64,000 nt of DNA from Lampropedia cohaerens (GTDB lineage: Bacteria; Pseudomonadota; Gammaproteobacteria; Burkholderiales; Burkholderiaceae_C), in assembly GCF_001005215.1 (NCBI RefSeq), contig NZ_LBNQ01000016.1:1-64000 (forward strand). The letters are read 5' to 3'. The notes below the pieces were generated by a model. That model ran no database searches, was not told where the DNA came from, and saw only the letters and a list, made by a program, of their open reading frames with translations. The position numbers and the translations under genes were made by a program. Of this stretch, positions 40,147 through 49,453 are shown one piece after another (within the stretch, counting starts at the first letter, position 1; each line of letters starts with the position of its first letter).

Positions 40147-40601
40147 GCAACGCGGCACCTCCAACCCAGCCACAACCGGGCAAACGCGTGGAAGTTGCAG
40201 TCGGCATCCTGCTGCGCGGCAGCCAGTTCCTGCTCGGCACCCGTCCTGCCGGCAAGCCCTATGCCGGCTACTGGGAGTTTCCCGGCGGCAAGATCGAACC
40301 TGGCGAGACCGTGGCCCAGGCGTTGCTGCGCGAGTTTGACGAAGAACTGGGCGTGGCCATCGATCCCGCCTCCGTGGAAATCTGGCGCACCACCGAACAC
40401 GATTACGAGCATGCCCAGGTTCGCCTGCACTGGTGCAAGGTGCGCCGCTGGCAGGGCGAGTTCCAGATGCGCGAAGGCCAGCAGGTGGCCTGGCAGCGCT
40501 TGCCAACCACCGTCTCTCCCATTCTTCCGGGTGCGTACCCGGTGCTCGACGCGCTCGCCCAGGAATGCCTGAACGACGCCAGCACAAACAGCCGCGCATA
40601 G
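40143..40601 (+). CDS. mutT: 8-oxo-dGTP diphosphatase MutT-like Nudix protein
   Basis: Sanitises the nucleotide pool by hydrolysing oxidised dGTP. The 152-residue protein has the Nudix box GGKIEPGETVAQALLREFDE followed by ELG, and the MutT-type lead-in RPAGKPYAGYWEFPG. The start overlaps the DUF815 stop (ATGA). A retropepsin gene follows 49 bp on. Confidence 0.93.
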   Translation: MSNAAPPTQPQPGKRVEVAVGILLRGSQFLLGTRPAGKPYAGYWEFPGGKIEPGETVAQALLREFDEELGVAIDPASVEIWRTTEHDYEHAQVRLHWCKVRRWQGEFQMREGQQVAWQRLPTTVSPILPGAYPVLDALAQECLNDASTNSRA

Positions 40602-40650
40602 TGCCGGCAACCTGCTTCCTGCGAGCCCCCGCAAGAGCCCGATCCACACC

Positions 40651-41172
40651 ATGGTGCGCTTCCCGGCCCGAGCTCCTGAAACACCACGCAAGGCTGGCAC
40701 GCGTCCATGGCTGATATGGCTGGCTTGGATGGCCGCCATTGCGGTGCTGTACCTGCTGATGGTGCAGCTGCTCGCTCCTGCCAAGGCCACATTTTCCGCC
40801 AGTGACGGCGGCACCCTGCACGTGCCACGCCATCGCGATGGCCACTTCTACATCGACGGCGCCGTCAACGGCGTGCCTGTGCAGTTCATGGTCGACACTG
40901 GCGCCAGCATAGTCTCGGTCAGTGACGCCGTGGCCCACGCCGCCGCACTCCACGGTGGCCGGCGCGCCGTCTTCTCGACCGCGTCCGGCCCACGCGAAGG
41001 CCGCATCGTCGTGGCCGACAGCGTTGCACTGGGCGGTTTCACGCTGCGCGGCATCGAAGTCGGCACCGGTCTTGCCATTGGCAACGATGCCCAGGCCTTG
41101 CTGGGCCAAAATGTCCTGCGCCACTTCCATGTCACCATGGATGGCAGCACCATGGTGCTGCGACCGCGCTAA
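40651..41172 (+). CDS. Membrane-anchored retropepsin-like aspartic protease
   Basis: The 173-residue protein has an N-terminal anchor (about residues 20-42, WLIWLAWMAAIAVLYLLMVQ) and a periplasmic retropepsin-type domain with the catalytic motif FMVDTGASIVSVSD, a flap-like strand and GQNVLRHFHV. It belongs to the TIGR02281-type family of clan AA proteases, which must dimerise because only one DTG is present. The substrate is unknown. It is convergent with argP, 8 bp apart. Confidence 0.88.
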   Translation: MVRFPARAPETPRKAGTRPWLIWLAWMAAIAVLYLLMVQLLAPAKATFSASDGGTLHVPRHRDGHFYIDGAVNGVPVQFMVDTGASIVSVSDAVAHAAALHGGRRAVFSTASGPREGRIVVADSVALGGFTLRGIEVGTGLAIGNDAQALLGQNVLRHFHVTMDGSTMVLRPR

Positions 41173-41180
41173 GAACCTGT

Positions 41181-42086
41181 TTACGGCTGCAACAGCGTGC
41201 AGCGTGCCGCTTCGATGACCGCGCGGGTCAGCCGCTGCGAGGTGGGTGGCTCGTATTCCCAGTGGTGCCAATAGAGGGCGACATCCAGAAACGCGCCGTC
41301 GATCACGTCCACCAACTCTGGCTGGTGATTACAGCGCAGCGCCAGCTGCGGCTCGCTGACCATGCCCCAGCCCCAGCCGCGTTCGATGGCCCTCTCGTAC
41401 GCCTCGGTAGAGGGCACGAAATGGCGCGGATAGTCGATCGGGCGGCTGCCGAACTGCTGGCGCAGAAATGCATCCTGCAGCCCGTCCTTGCGGTTGAAGA
41501 TGATCGCGGGCAACTGCGCCAGCCGCCCGCGCGTGACCTTGCCCGCATTGCCGCGCAGAAGCGCCACATTGGCCGCGCTGGCCACGCAGCGATAGCGGGC
41601 CCGGCCCAGCGGCACCGCCACGCAGCCGCGCAGTGGCCGTGACAGGGCCGTCACACAGCCGCTCACCTCGCCGGCCTTGAGCAGCGCCAGCGTGTGATCC
41701 TGATCTTCCATGATGATGTCCAGGAGGATGCGATACCTCTGCAAGGTCGCCTCGACGGCGGGCATGAACCAGCTGCTGAGTGAATCGCCGTTGACGGCCA
41801 CCACAAGACTGCGCCACTGCGCCGGCTGCGCCTCGCTGGCCTGCAGGTCGGCCAGCAAGTCAGCCTCCATGGCCTTCACGCGCATCAGATGCGCCAGCAA
41901 TGCCTGGCCAGCGCGGGTGAGCACCACCTGCTTGCCGCGGATCAGCAGCGCCTGACCCAGTCGGGTCTCCAGCGCGCGGATACGCATCGACACCGCCGCC
42001 AGCGTCAGCGACAGGGACTGCGCCGCGGCAGAAAAGCTGCGCAGCCGCGCCACCGCGAGAAAGGCCTGCGCCTGTTTTTCATCCAT
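41181..42086 (-). CDS. argP: LysR-family regulator ArgP (IciA)
   Basis: The 301-residue LysR protein starts MDEKQAQAFLAVARLRSFSAAAQ with the winged-helix domain, followed by a periplasmic-binding-protein-like effector domain. In E. coli, ArgP activates the exporter gene argO in response to arginine versus lysine. The divergent placement next to argO here, with a 205-bp shared AT-rich control region, supports the same role. Confidence 0.92.
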   Translation of the reverse strand: MDEKQAQAFLAVARLRSFSAAAQSLSLTLAAVSMRIRALETRLGQALLIRGKQVVLTRAGQALLAHLMRVKAMEADLLADLQASEAQPAQWRSLVVAVNGDSLSSWFMPAVEATLQRYRILLDIIMEDQDHTLALLKAGEVSGCVTALSRPLRGCVAVPLGRARYRCVASAANVALLRGNAGKVTRGRLAQLPAIIFNRKDGLQDAFLRQQFGSRPIDYPRHFVPSTEAYERAIERGWGWGMVSEPQLALRCNHQPELVDVIDGAFLDVALYWHHWEYEPPTSQRLTRAVIEAARCTLLQP

Positions 42087-42103
42087 TTGGACCTGCCATT
42101 CAG

Positions 42104-42138
42104 TTCAATATTTTTTGAGTGAAGAAAATTCTATTGAA
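42104..42138. promoter_or_regulatory. Inverted repeat in the argP-argO control region
   Basis: TTCAATA (42104-42110) and TATTGAA (42132-42138) form a 7-bp inverted repeat across a very AT-rich stretch just upstream of argP. The size and place suit a LysR-type (ArgP) binding region for argO activation and argP autoregulation. Assignment is inferred. Confidence 0.5.
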
Positions 42139-42291
42139 AAGATTTTGATAAAAGCGCAACCATTTCGACACTGGCGCAGTGCACAAGAACCGTTGACCCG
42201 CCGCTGACGCACTGCACTGCCCGGCCAAGGCCTTGGGCTCAGCCTGCGCAGGACGCTCCAGCAGAGCGACCACCTTTCTGAACTGACGACC

Positions 42292-42951
42292 ATGCTGCCC
42301 GTCTTCTACTCCGGAATGCTGCTGAGCCTCTCGCTCGTTGTTGCCATTGGCCCGCAGAATGCGCATCTGCTGCGCATGGCGATGACGCGTCAGCACGTCT
42401 TGCTCACCGTCGTGCTGTGCACCATGGCAGACGCTGCACTGATTTTCGTGGCGGTGTACGGCCTGTCCGAGCTTGGTACGCTGCCGCGCTGGATACACCA
42501 GCTGCTGCTGGCAACCGGCGTGGCATTTCTGACAGTGTACGGATGGGCCGCAGCGCGGCGCTGTGTGCGTGGCCTTCAGTGGATGCGCCACCACCAGGCT
42601 TGCGCTCATGACGACGACGATGACTGCACCAACAGCGCGAACGCTGTGCGGCTCAGCCGTCGCCAGGCCGCTGCAGCGGCACTGGGCTTTTCCGTGCTCA
42701 ACCCGCATGCGTGGTTGGATACGGCCGTGCTCATCGGCGCAGCCGCCGTCGCACAAGGGCAGTCGGCGCCGCTGTTCGGCTGGGGTGCGGCCACCGGATC
42801 GGCACTGTGGTTCACGCTGTTTGGCGCGCTGGCCTGCTGGCTCGGCCGCAGACTGGCCACGCCGTCGCTATGGATCTGGATCGACGGCCTGGTCGCCGCA
42901 ACGATGGGACTGCTGGCCATCGCACTGACTGGCCAACTGCTTCGGATGTAG
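42292..42951 (+). CDS. argO: Arginine exporter ArgO (LysE family)
   Basis: The 219-residue inner-membrane protein has about six helices with the LysE/ArgO start FYSGMLLSLSLVVAIGPQNAHLLR. A loop contains a run of aspartates (HDDDDD, about residues 103-108). The family block LGFSVLNPHAWLDTAVLIG is present. It exports arginine or lysine. It is divergent from argP. Confidence 0.93.
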   Translation: MLPVFYSGMLLSLSLVVAIGPQNAHLLRMAMTRQHVLLTVVLCTMADAALIFVAVYGLSELGTLPRWIHQLLLATGVAFLTVYGWAAARRCVRGLQWMRHHQACAHDDDDDCTNSANAVRLSRRQAAAAALGFSVLNPHAWLDTAVLIGAAAVAQGQSAPLFGWGAATGSALWFTLFGALACWLGRRLATPSLWIWIDGLVAATMGLLAIALTGQLLRM

Positions 42952-43145
42952 GGCAGCGCCCTTCACATGACGGCAGTACGCCAGCCTCCTCTTACGCACT
43001 GTCATGCTGGCGTCACGAGCGTGCGCTCTAATGGCTGCCGTTTCAAGCTCCGTCATGAAGTTGCGGGCGTAACAGCTTGAAAAATCGAGGCACTTGGCGC
43101 TGCCGCGCAAGTCAATGGCAGCACATCCACAACGGAAAGGCCACC

Positions 43146-43379
43146 ATGCAACGCAAGCCTGTCAATCGCTTTACCTTTGACGCCCACAGCGTGCTGCTTT
43201 TCTCTGCGCTGGCGCTCAGCGGCCCGCTATCTGCCAGCCCAAGCCATGCGCAACGCATGGCCCAGGCCAGCGCCACGACGCACAGCGCCGCACCTTCCCA
43301 ATCGGCGCGCCCCGCCCTTCCCACGGTACTGGCCGAACGCAGCCACGATGGCAGTGACAAGGAGCGCACGGCCGATTAA
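43146..43379 (+). CDS. Small putative exported protein
   Basis: A 77-residue frame with a basic start (MQRKPVNRF), a hydrophobic stretch (VLLFSALALSGPLSASPSHA) that could be a signal peptide cleaved after SHA, and a short Ser/Ala-rich remainder. ATG 43146 has GGAAAGG 5 nt upstream, which is the main support. No family is recognised, and it may be a lineage-specific small secreted protein. Confidence 0.5.
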   Translation: MQRKPVNRFTFDAHSVLLFSALALSGPLSASPSHAQRMAQASATTHSAAPSQSARPALPTVLAERSHDGSDKERTAD

Positions 43380-43663
43380 ACGGTCAAGGCCACCCTGGTA
43401 CCAATGTTAATGCGTGCCATTCTCACTTATCGCGTAAGATACTGATCGTGACGGCACTGCAGATGGTCTGATCCCACTCGCACTCACGCCGCCACTCCGT
43501 CGCCAAGACAGCGAAGGCGCATCGCGCGCGAGTAGCCATTGCGGCTCATCAACTGTTGAGAGACCTGCTTGGGCACGTCACAACGCTGCGCGCCAATAGC
43601 CGAGCCTGCTGGCGCACAGCGCACTTGCCTGACAGGGCCGACCATGCTGCGATCCACATCACC

Positions 43664-44155
43664 ATGGAGCCCACCAACCACCGCCGTCGCAGGCAAGACT
43701 GCGACATCCGTCCACGCTGGGGCCAGCTACGCTTCCAGGATCTTGGCGACGACGAGGCATTTCTGGTGTGGGCCTACCGCTGCTGGCAACGCGGCCAACC
43801 CCTCTATGCCGAAAGGCATGCGCTGAGCGCCCTGCTGCACGATGAGCGCCTGACGATTCTGCTGGCCGAGTTGCGCGCCCTGTTCGCCGCCTTTGGCGTG
43901 GACGCTGCGATGCATCCGGGCCTGCACCACATGCCGTTGCTGACCTGGCGTGAAGAGTTGCTGCTGGCGATGCTGTCCGATATACCTGAGACCGTTGGGG
44001 TGCATTGCGATCCGAAGGCCATGCGCTGCCGCGCGGCGCTCAGCGTACATCAGGCCCAGGTTCGCCATCCACGCCACATTCCCCTCCGCGGTGCCTGCCT
44101 GCAGCCGCTGACCGGCGGTCCTTGCGGGTTCACCAGCGCCTGGGACCGACCATGA
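43664..44155 (+). CDS. Hypothetical protein
   Basis: The 163-residue soluble frame has a basic N-terminus (NHRRRRQDCDIRPRW), a helical centre (DDEAFLVWAYRCWQRG, TILLAELRALFAAFGVDAA, EELLLAMLSD) and a Cys/His-containing C-terminal third. I do not recognise it. The start is uncertain: ATG 43664 follows CACATCACC without a good ribosome binding site, and the frame is open from 43556. The helical, non-repetitive composition argues for a real gene. priA follows convergently. Confidence 0.5.
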   Translation: MEPTNHRRRRQDCDIRPRWGQLRFQDLGDDEAFLVWAYRCWQRGQPLYAERHALSALLHDERLTILLAELRALFAAFGVDAAMHPGLHHMPLLTWREELLLAMLSDIPETVGVHCDPKAMRCRAALSVHQAQVRHPRHIPLRGACLQPLTGGPCGFTSAWDRP

Positions 44156-44224
44156 TGCAACGACCGCGGCGTGCGGCTGTCATGGGCTGAGCACCATGCC
44201 CGCACGCTCCCTCTCCATCAACGG

Positions 44225-46408
44225 TCAGATCGTGAGCGGATCGACATCCACCAGCCAGCGCAACAGGCCCTTGGGCGCGTTGGCGCGCGCCTGCTGCAGC
44301 AGCGGATGCAAGGCGGCCAGATAGGCCTGCAAGGCCTTGCGCGACGTGCTCTCCAGCAGCAGCTGCGCGCGCTCGGCATTGGCCACGCGCTGCACCGGCA
44401 GCGGCACGGGGGCATACACCGTAACCCACCGGGCGGCGGGCCATTGCGCCGCGCGCGCAGCATCAGCCACCTGCCGCAAGAAGGCCTGCGCCGCCTGCTG
44501 CGTGCGCGCGTCGGCGCGCAGCATGGCCTGGTACGTGTAGGGTGGCAGACCCGCCTGCCGGCGCTCCTGTAACTGCACTGCGGCAAATCCTGGGTAGTCC
44601 TGACGCGCCAGGGCGGCGTACAGGGGATGCTGCGGTTCATGGGTCTGCACCCACAGCTGCGCCTGCTCCCCCCCTTGCTGCATGTAGGCAGCATCCCGCC
44701 CGGCGCGCCCCGCCGCCTGCATCAGCAATGCAAACAGACGTTCCGGCGCGCGAAAGTCACTGGCGTACAGCGCGCCATCAGGCTGTACGGCCGCAACCAG
44801 CCCGATGCGGCGAAAGTCATGTCCCTTGGCGATCATCTGCGTGCCGACGACGATGTCCACATCGCCGCGATGCACTTGTGCAAGATGCGCTTCCAGCGCG
44901 CCCTTGTGGCGGGTCGAGTCAGCATCGATGCGCAGCACCTGCGCAAGCCTGCCGTCACGCAAGGCCAGCGTGCCGAGCTGCTCCTGCAACAACTCCTGCA
45001 GCTGTTCGGTCCCTCGCCCCAGCGGCGCCAGATCGGTGCTGCCACACTTGGGACAATGGCGCGGGATAGGGGTGCCCCAGCCACAGTGGTGGCAGCGCAG
45101 GCTGCGCTCGGCCTTGTGCACCACCTGGTGCGCGGAGCAATGGGGGCAATCGCTTTTCCAGCCACAGGCGCCGCAGCGCAGCACTGGTGCATAGCCACGC
45201 CGGTTGAGCAGTACCATGCACTGCTCGCCCGCCTCGATGCGCGCACGCATGGCAGCCAGCAGCGGCGCTGCCAGCACGGTATCGCGTGGGTGGTTGCGCA
45301 TGTCCACGATGCGCAGCGCCGCCAGACTGCCGCCGCCAACGCGCTCGGGCATGGTCACGCGCCGGTAGCCTCCACCGGCTTCCTCGGCGGTCGCCGGTCG
45401 ACTGTTGTACCAGCTCTCCAGCGACGGCGTGGCCGAGCCGAGCACCACCGGAACGCCCAACTGCCGCCCGCGCCAGACGGCCAGATCACGGGCGTGGTAG
45501 CGCGGCCCATCCTGCTGTTTGTAGCTCGCGTCATGCTCCTCGTCCACCACGATGAGCGCCAGACGGGCAAAGCTGGCCAGCACCGCCATGCGCGTGCCCA
45601 GCACCAGCCGCTTGCGCCCCTGATGTACCGCCAGCCATTCATTGAGCCGTTGCACCGGTGTCAGGCCGCTGTGCAGCACGGCTACGCCGTCGGCCCCCAC
45701 CCAGGGCGCAAAGCGCTCCAGCAGCAGGGCCTGCCACTGTGGCGTCAGATTGATTTCGGGCACGAGAAAGAGAATCTGGGCGTCGTCTGAAGCCTGCAGC
45801 ACCTGCTCGGCCAGTTGCAGAAACACCTCCGTCTTGCCGCTGCCCGTCACGCCGTGCAGCAGCGTGGTCGCGGCGCCGGCACTTTGCAGCGCCTGCAACG
45901 CCGCTTGCTGTTGCGCGGTCAATACTGGCTTGCGCAGGGCCGCACGGCAAGGCGCGCCCACCGGCGCGCTGACGCAGGCTTGGCCCTGCTGGGCCTGCGC
46001 GGGGCGGCGACCAGCCCTTGCCTTGGGCACGGCCAGCACTTTGGCCACCCGCTTGGCCCACTGCGTCGCCGTCTGGTCCTGCAAGGCGCTTGGCAGCGCC
46101 GTCATTGCCACCTCGCCCAGCGCACGCTGGTAGTAGCGCGCCGCAAAGTCGATCAGCGCCAGCCAGTCGGCACGCAGCGGCACCGTGGCATCCAGCACCT
46201 CACTGACCGGTTTGACCGCCTCCTCATCAAGGCCCGCCGCGGTGGCTTGCTGCTCCGCCCATACCACCCCCAGCACCTGCCGATGGCCCAACGGTACGCG
46301 CACCAGCGTGCCGGGCACGAGCTGCTGCGTGTGACGATAGGTCAGCAGCTGGCCAATCGCGCTGTGAAATGGCACATCAACCGCCACCGACGCGAGAAAG
46401 CCACTCAT
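44225..46408 (-). CDS. priA: Primosomal replication protein N' (PriA helicase)
   Basis: Restarts stalled replication forks. The 727-residue protein has a 3' DNA-binding domain (VDVPFHSAIGQLLTYRH, VRVPLGHRQVLGVVW) and a helicase core with Walker A LLHGVTGSGKTEVFLQLAE, the DEEH box (VVDEEHDASYKQQ) and the GTQMIAKGHDF motif. A zinc-binding insert carries eight cysteines (CGACGWKSDCPHC, CHHCG, CPKCG). ATG 46408 (MSGFLASVAVDVP) fits the family start; the longer frame would run through the DnaA-box gap. It is transcribed away from hemE. Confidence 0.97.
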   Translation of the reverse strand: MSGFLASVAVDVPFHSAIGQLLTYRHTQQLVPGTLVRVPLGHRQVLGVVWAEQQATAAGLDEEAVKPVSEVLDATVPLRADWLALIDFAARYYQRALGEVAMTALPSALQDQTATQWAKRVAKVLAVPKARAGRRPAQAQQGQACVSAPVGAPCRAALRKPVLTAQQQAALQALQSAGAATTLLHGVTGSGKTEVFLQLAEQVLQASDDAQILFLVPEINLTPQWQALLLERFAPWVGADGVAVLHSGLTPVQRLNEWLAVHQGRKRLVLGTRMAVLASFARLALIVVDEEHDASYKQQDGPRYHARDLAVWRGRQLGVPVVLGSATPSLESWYNSRPATAEEAGGGYRRVTMPERVGGGSLAALRIVDMRNHPRDTVLAAPLLAAMRARIEAGEQCMVLLNRRGYAPVLRCGACGWKSDCPHCSAHQVVHKAERSLRCHHCGWGTPIPRHCPKCGSTDLAPLGRGTEQLQELLQEQLGTLALRDGRLAQVLRIDADSTRHKGALEAHLAQVHRGDVDIVVGTQMIAKGHDFRRIGLVAAVQPDGALYASDFRAPERLFALLMQAAGRAGRDAAYMQQGGEQAQLWVQTHEPQHPLYAALARQDYPGFAAVQLQERRQAGLPPYTYQAMLRADARTQQAAQAFLRQVADAARAAQWPAARWVTVYAPVPLPVQRVANAERAQLLLESTSRKALQAYLAALHPLLQQARANAPKGLLRWLVDVDPLTI

Positions 46409-46444
46409 GTGCGCCCCCCGCCTGCGCCCGGCCATCGCACACCC

Positions 46445-46465
46445 TGTGGATAACTTTGTGAATAG
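46445..46465. promoter_or_regulatory. DnaA box pair 1
   Basis: TGTGGATAA (46445-46453, a perfect DnaA box in reverse) is followed 12 bp on by TGTGAATAG (46457-46465, a near-match), in the same orientation. Confidence 0.6.
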
Positions 46466-46738
46466 AACAGGAAAATTTGCATTTGGCTGCGCTGATTCTG
46501 TGTTATAGAAACGCGCGTCGTTCCCAGGTTCAGCATAGAATTGTTTGCAAATCAATCACTTACAGATATTTCCCCGATGCCGGCATGCTGGTGTGACGAC
46601 CGCGCGACCGGTGTGGGCAACACGGTGCAGTGCACCACCTGGTGCACCGCCCCATTTAGGCGCAAAAGCGAGAGTGGCTCACGCAAAATCGAGCAAATGA
46701 TTGATTTTCCATGGATTTCTGCAATCACCCCCAAAAAC

Positions 46739-46759
46739 TGTGGATAACCTTGTGGAAAA
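46739..46759. promoter_or_regulatory. DnaA box pair 2
   Basis: TGTGGATAA (46739-46747) is perfect and TGTGGAAAA (46751-46759) fits the relaxed box TTWTNCACA in reverse. The phasing is the same 12 bp as in pair 1. Confidence 0.6.
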
Positions 46760-47017
46760 GCATGTGTCAAATCCTGCTGATGACTGAAAAATCAATCACT
46801 TGGTTACGTTGCCACCGTTTTAGGCACAGGCCGAAATCCATAAATATCAACGACTTATAGGTAAATTTTCAAAAATGCGGCGGAGCATTCCATGATGGCC
46901 CGCCAGGCCTTGACGGCGCTGCACCACGGCCTTTCATTGTGCATAACACAGGCACCGTAGCCCGGACTGCACAAAGTGGTGCATGCGTCTCCCACAAGGT
47001 ACCGCGCGCAGGTACTC

Positions 47018-48124
47018 TCAGCGCATGCGGCGCGACAGCGTGTGCACCGCCTCCACGAAGGCGGCGACATGCTCCGGCGGCGTGTGTTGGCTGATGCCAT
47101 GCCCCAGATTGAAGATGTGCGTTGGCCCGCAACGGTTGGGATCGGCATGCGGCGCGCCAAAATCATCCAGCACGCGCTGCACCTCACGGGCAATCGTCTG
47201 GGGCGGCGCGAACAGCACATTGGGATCAAGATTGCCCTGTAGTGCCTTGCCCCGCCCGCCGACCTGCCCCCCCACCAGCGCACGCGCACGCGCGAGGCTG
47301 GCCGTCCAGTCCAACCCCAGCACTTCGCAGTCGAGCGCATCCATGGCGTCCAGCCAGAGCGCGCCACCTTTGGTGAACACCAGGCGCGGCACGTCCGTGC
47401 CATCAACGCCCTGGCGTTTGAGCTGGCGCAGCACACGCTGGGTGTAGGCCAGGCTGAAATCCACAAAATGGCTATCGGCCAGCACACCGCCCCAGCTGTC
47501 GAAGACCATCACGGCCTGCGCTCCGGCATCGATCTGTGCATTCAGGTAGGTGGCCACCGCGTCCGCATTGATTGCCAGCAGCCGGTGCATCAGATCCGGG
47601 CGAGCGTACATCAGTGTCTTGACCTTGCGGTAGTCCGAACTACTGCCCCCCTCGACCATGTAGCACGCGAGCGTCCACGGACTGCCCGAGAAGCCGATCA
47701 GCGGCACTCTGCCTGCCAGTGCGTGGCGAATGGAGGTCACAGCATCGAACACATAGCGCAGCCGGTCCATGTCCGGCACGGCCAATTGGCCAATGCTCAC
47801 CTCGTCTGCCGTCGTGCGCGCAAAGCGCGGCCCCTCGCCTTCAATGAAGTGCAGGCCGAGGCCCATCGCATCCGGTACGGTCAGGATGTCGGAGAACAGG
47901 ATCGCGGCATCAAGTGGATAGCGCTCAAGCGGCTGCAGGGTCACTTCGGTGGCGTAATCGACGTTGGTCGCCAGTCCCATGAAGCTGCCGGCCTTGGCAC
48001 GCGTGGCGCGGTATTCAGGCAGATAACGCCCGGCCTGGCGCATCATCCACAGTGGCGTGTACGCGGTGGCCTGGCGCCGGCAGGCACGCAAAAAGGTGTC
48101 GTTGAGCAGAGTTGGAAATGGCAT
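47018..48124 (-). CDS. hemE: Uroporphyrinogen decarboxylase
   Basis: Converts uroporphyrinogen III to coproporphyrinogen III in haem synthesis. The 368-residue protein has the N-terminal signature [18 protein letters not shown], the catalytic Asp region [32 protein letters not shown] and the C-terminal FNLGHGI. The length is standard. The gene upstream on the plus strand is the alcohol dehydrogenase, divergent by 198 bp. Confidence 0.98.
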   Translation of the reverse strand: MPFPTLLNDTFLRACRRQATAYTPLWMMRQAGRYLPEYRATRAKAGSFMGLATNVDYATEVTLQPLERYPLDAAILFSDILTVPDAMGLGLHFIEGEGPRFARTTADEVSIGQLAVPDMDRLRYVFDAVTSIRHALAGRVPLIGFSGSPWTLACYMVEGGSSSDYRKVKTLMYARPDLMHRLLAINADAVATYLNAQIDAGAQAVMVFDSWGGVLADSHFVDFSLAYTQRVLRQLKRQGVDGTDVPRLVFTKGGALWLDAMDALDCEVLGLDWTASLARARALVGGQVGGRGKALQGNLDPNVLFAPPQTIAREVQRVLDDFGAPHADPNRCGPTHIFNLGHGISQHTPPEHVAAFVEAVHTLSRRMR

Positions 48125-48212
48125 GGTGCGATTGTCGCCGCGAATGATCGCCCCGGCCAGCGCAAGCTAGATTGGTCGCACACGCCTGCTACCGCGACGC
48201 ATATAAAAAAAG

Positions 48213-48294
48213 CTATTACAAGAATCGCTTCATTCGATTTCAATCATTGGGACAGACCCTCTACACTGTCCTGCAACGCAGGCAAGGGGCCTGC
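48213..48294 (+). promoter_or_regulatory. Stress-type promoter of the alcohol dehydrogenase gene
   Basis: An upstream block CTATTA...ATCGCTTCATTCGATTT (48213-48240) is followed by -10 TACACT (48262-48267). A 6-bp-stem hairpin, GCAGGC-AAGGG-GCCTGC (48278-48294), lies at the expected 5' end of the mRNA. It aligns without gaps with the ahpC promoter at 62239. An OxyR-type activator is the likely regulator (inferred). Confidence 0.6.
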
Positions 48295-48322
48295 AGGTTT
48301 CCACCTCACAAGGAGAATGCCC

Positions 48323-49393
48323 ATGAAAGCAATGGTCTACCACGGTGCCGGAGACATCCGGTTTGAAGAGCGCGCCCGCCCCACATTGCTTGCGCCCACC
48401 GATGCCATCGTCCGCATGACCAAGACCACCATCTGTGGCACGGACCTGGGCATCTGGAAAGGCAAGAACCCCGAGATCGAAACCACCGCCAAGGCCAGGA
48501 CCGGCAGCTTTGATGGCCGCATCCTCGGGCACGAAGGCATTGGCATCGTGGAAGAAGTCGGCAGCGCAGTGACCAACTTCAAGAAAGGCGACAAGGTCAT
48601 CATCTCGTGCGTCAGCCGCTGCGGCACCTGCGAGAACTGTCAGAAACAGCTGTATGCCCATTGCCGCAACGGCGGCGGCTGGATCCTCGGCTACATGATC
48701 GATGGCACCCAGGCGGAATACGTGCGCACGCCCTATGCGGACAACTCGCTGTACCTCCTTCCCGAGGGCCTGAATGAGGATGTCGCCGTGCTGCTTTCGG
48801 ACGCATTGCCCACCGCCCACGAGATCGGCGTGCAGTACGGCAATGTCAAACCCGGCGACACCATCGCCATCGTCGGTGCCGGCCCGGTCGGCATGGGCTG
48901 TCTGCTGACTGCGCAGCTCTACAGCCCCAGCGACATCATCGTCGTCGACATGGATGACAATCGCCTGGCCATGGCCCGCGAGTTGGGTGCCACACACACC
49001 GTCAATTCCGGCAAGGAAGATGCCGTCGCGCGCATCCTGTCGATCACACAGGAGCGCGGTGTTGACTGCGCGATGGAAGCCGTGGGGCTGGAGGCGACCT
49101 GGGACATCTGCCAGCAGATCGTCAAGGAGGGCGGCCATCTGGCCAACGTGGGGGTGCATGGCACACCGGTGCGCTTCTCGCTGGAGAAGCTCTGGATCAA
49201 GAACCTTACCATCACCACCGGCCTAGTCAATGCCAACACCACGGCGATGCTGATGAAGACCTGCTGCTCGGGCAAGCTGCCCATGGATAAGCTGGCTACG
49301 CACCACTTCAAGTTCGACGAACTCGAAAAAGCCTATGACGTGTTCAAGCACGCCGCTGACGAGAAGGCGATGAAGGTTATCGTGGACCTTTAA
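48323..49393 (+). CDS. Zinc-dependent alcohol dehydrogenase
   Basis: A 356-residue medium-chain dehydrogenase/reductase. The catalytic zinc ligands are Cys38 and the His70-Glu71 pair (CGTD, GHEG). The structural zinc site is Cys100, 103, 106 and 114 (RCGTCENC...AHC). The NAD(P)-binding fold has IVGAGPVGMG. ATG 48323 has AGGAG 7 nt upstream; an in-frame ATG two codons earlier overlaps that site less well. Its promoter is nearly the same as that of ahpC, so the enzyme is predicted to belong to the oxidative-stress response, for instance removing aldehydes or alcohols. Confidence 0.94.
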   Translation: MKAMVYHGAGDIRFEERARPTLLAPTDAIVRMTKTTICGTDLGIWKGKNPEIETTAKARTGSFDGRILGHEGIGIVEEVGSAVTNFKKGDKVIISCVSRCGTCENCQKQLYAHCRNGGGWILGYMIDGTQAEYVRTPYADNSLYLLPEGLNEDVAVLLSDALPTAHEIGVQYGNVKPGDTIAIVGAGPVGMGCLLTAQLYSPSDIIVVDMDDNRLAMARELGATHTVNSGKEDAVARILSITQERGVDCAMEAVGLEATWDICQQIVKEGGHLANVGVHGTPVRFSLEKLWIKNLTITTGLVNANTTAMLMKTCCSGKLPMDKLATHHFKFDELEKAYDVFKHAADEKAMKVIVDL

Positions 49394-49453
49394 CCGCCGC
49401 CCGAGTCCCGCTGTGGGCCATTGTCACCCGCACGCGGGCGAGAGCGGTCCCGC

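Larger units (their letters stand above)
46409..47017. other. AT-rich gap with DnaA boxes between priA and hemE
   Basis: This 609-bp region has no credible gene and is the most AT-rich long gap in the window. It holds two pairs of DnaA-box-like sequences (46445-46465 and 46739-46759), each starting with a perfect TGTGGATAA. It also has a 13-bp direct repeat AAATCAATCACTT at 46549-46561 and 46789-46801, with a related inverted copy at about 46697-46708. The priA promoter must lie at the left side. Confidence 0.6.

Noticed and set aside
43380..43500. Possible Fur-like site (AATGCGTGCCATTCTCACTTAT region)
   Set aside because: Only one half resembles a Fur box and the palindrome is too weak. No iron-related gene is adjacent.
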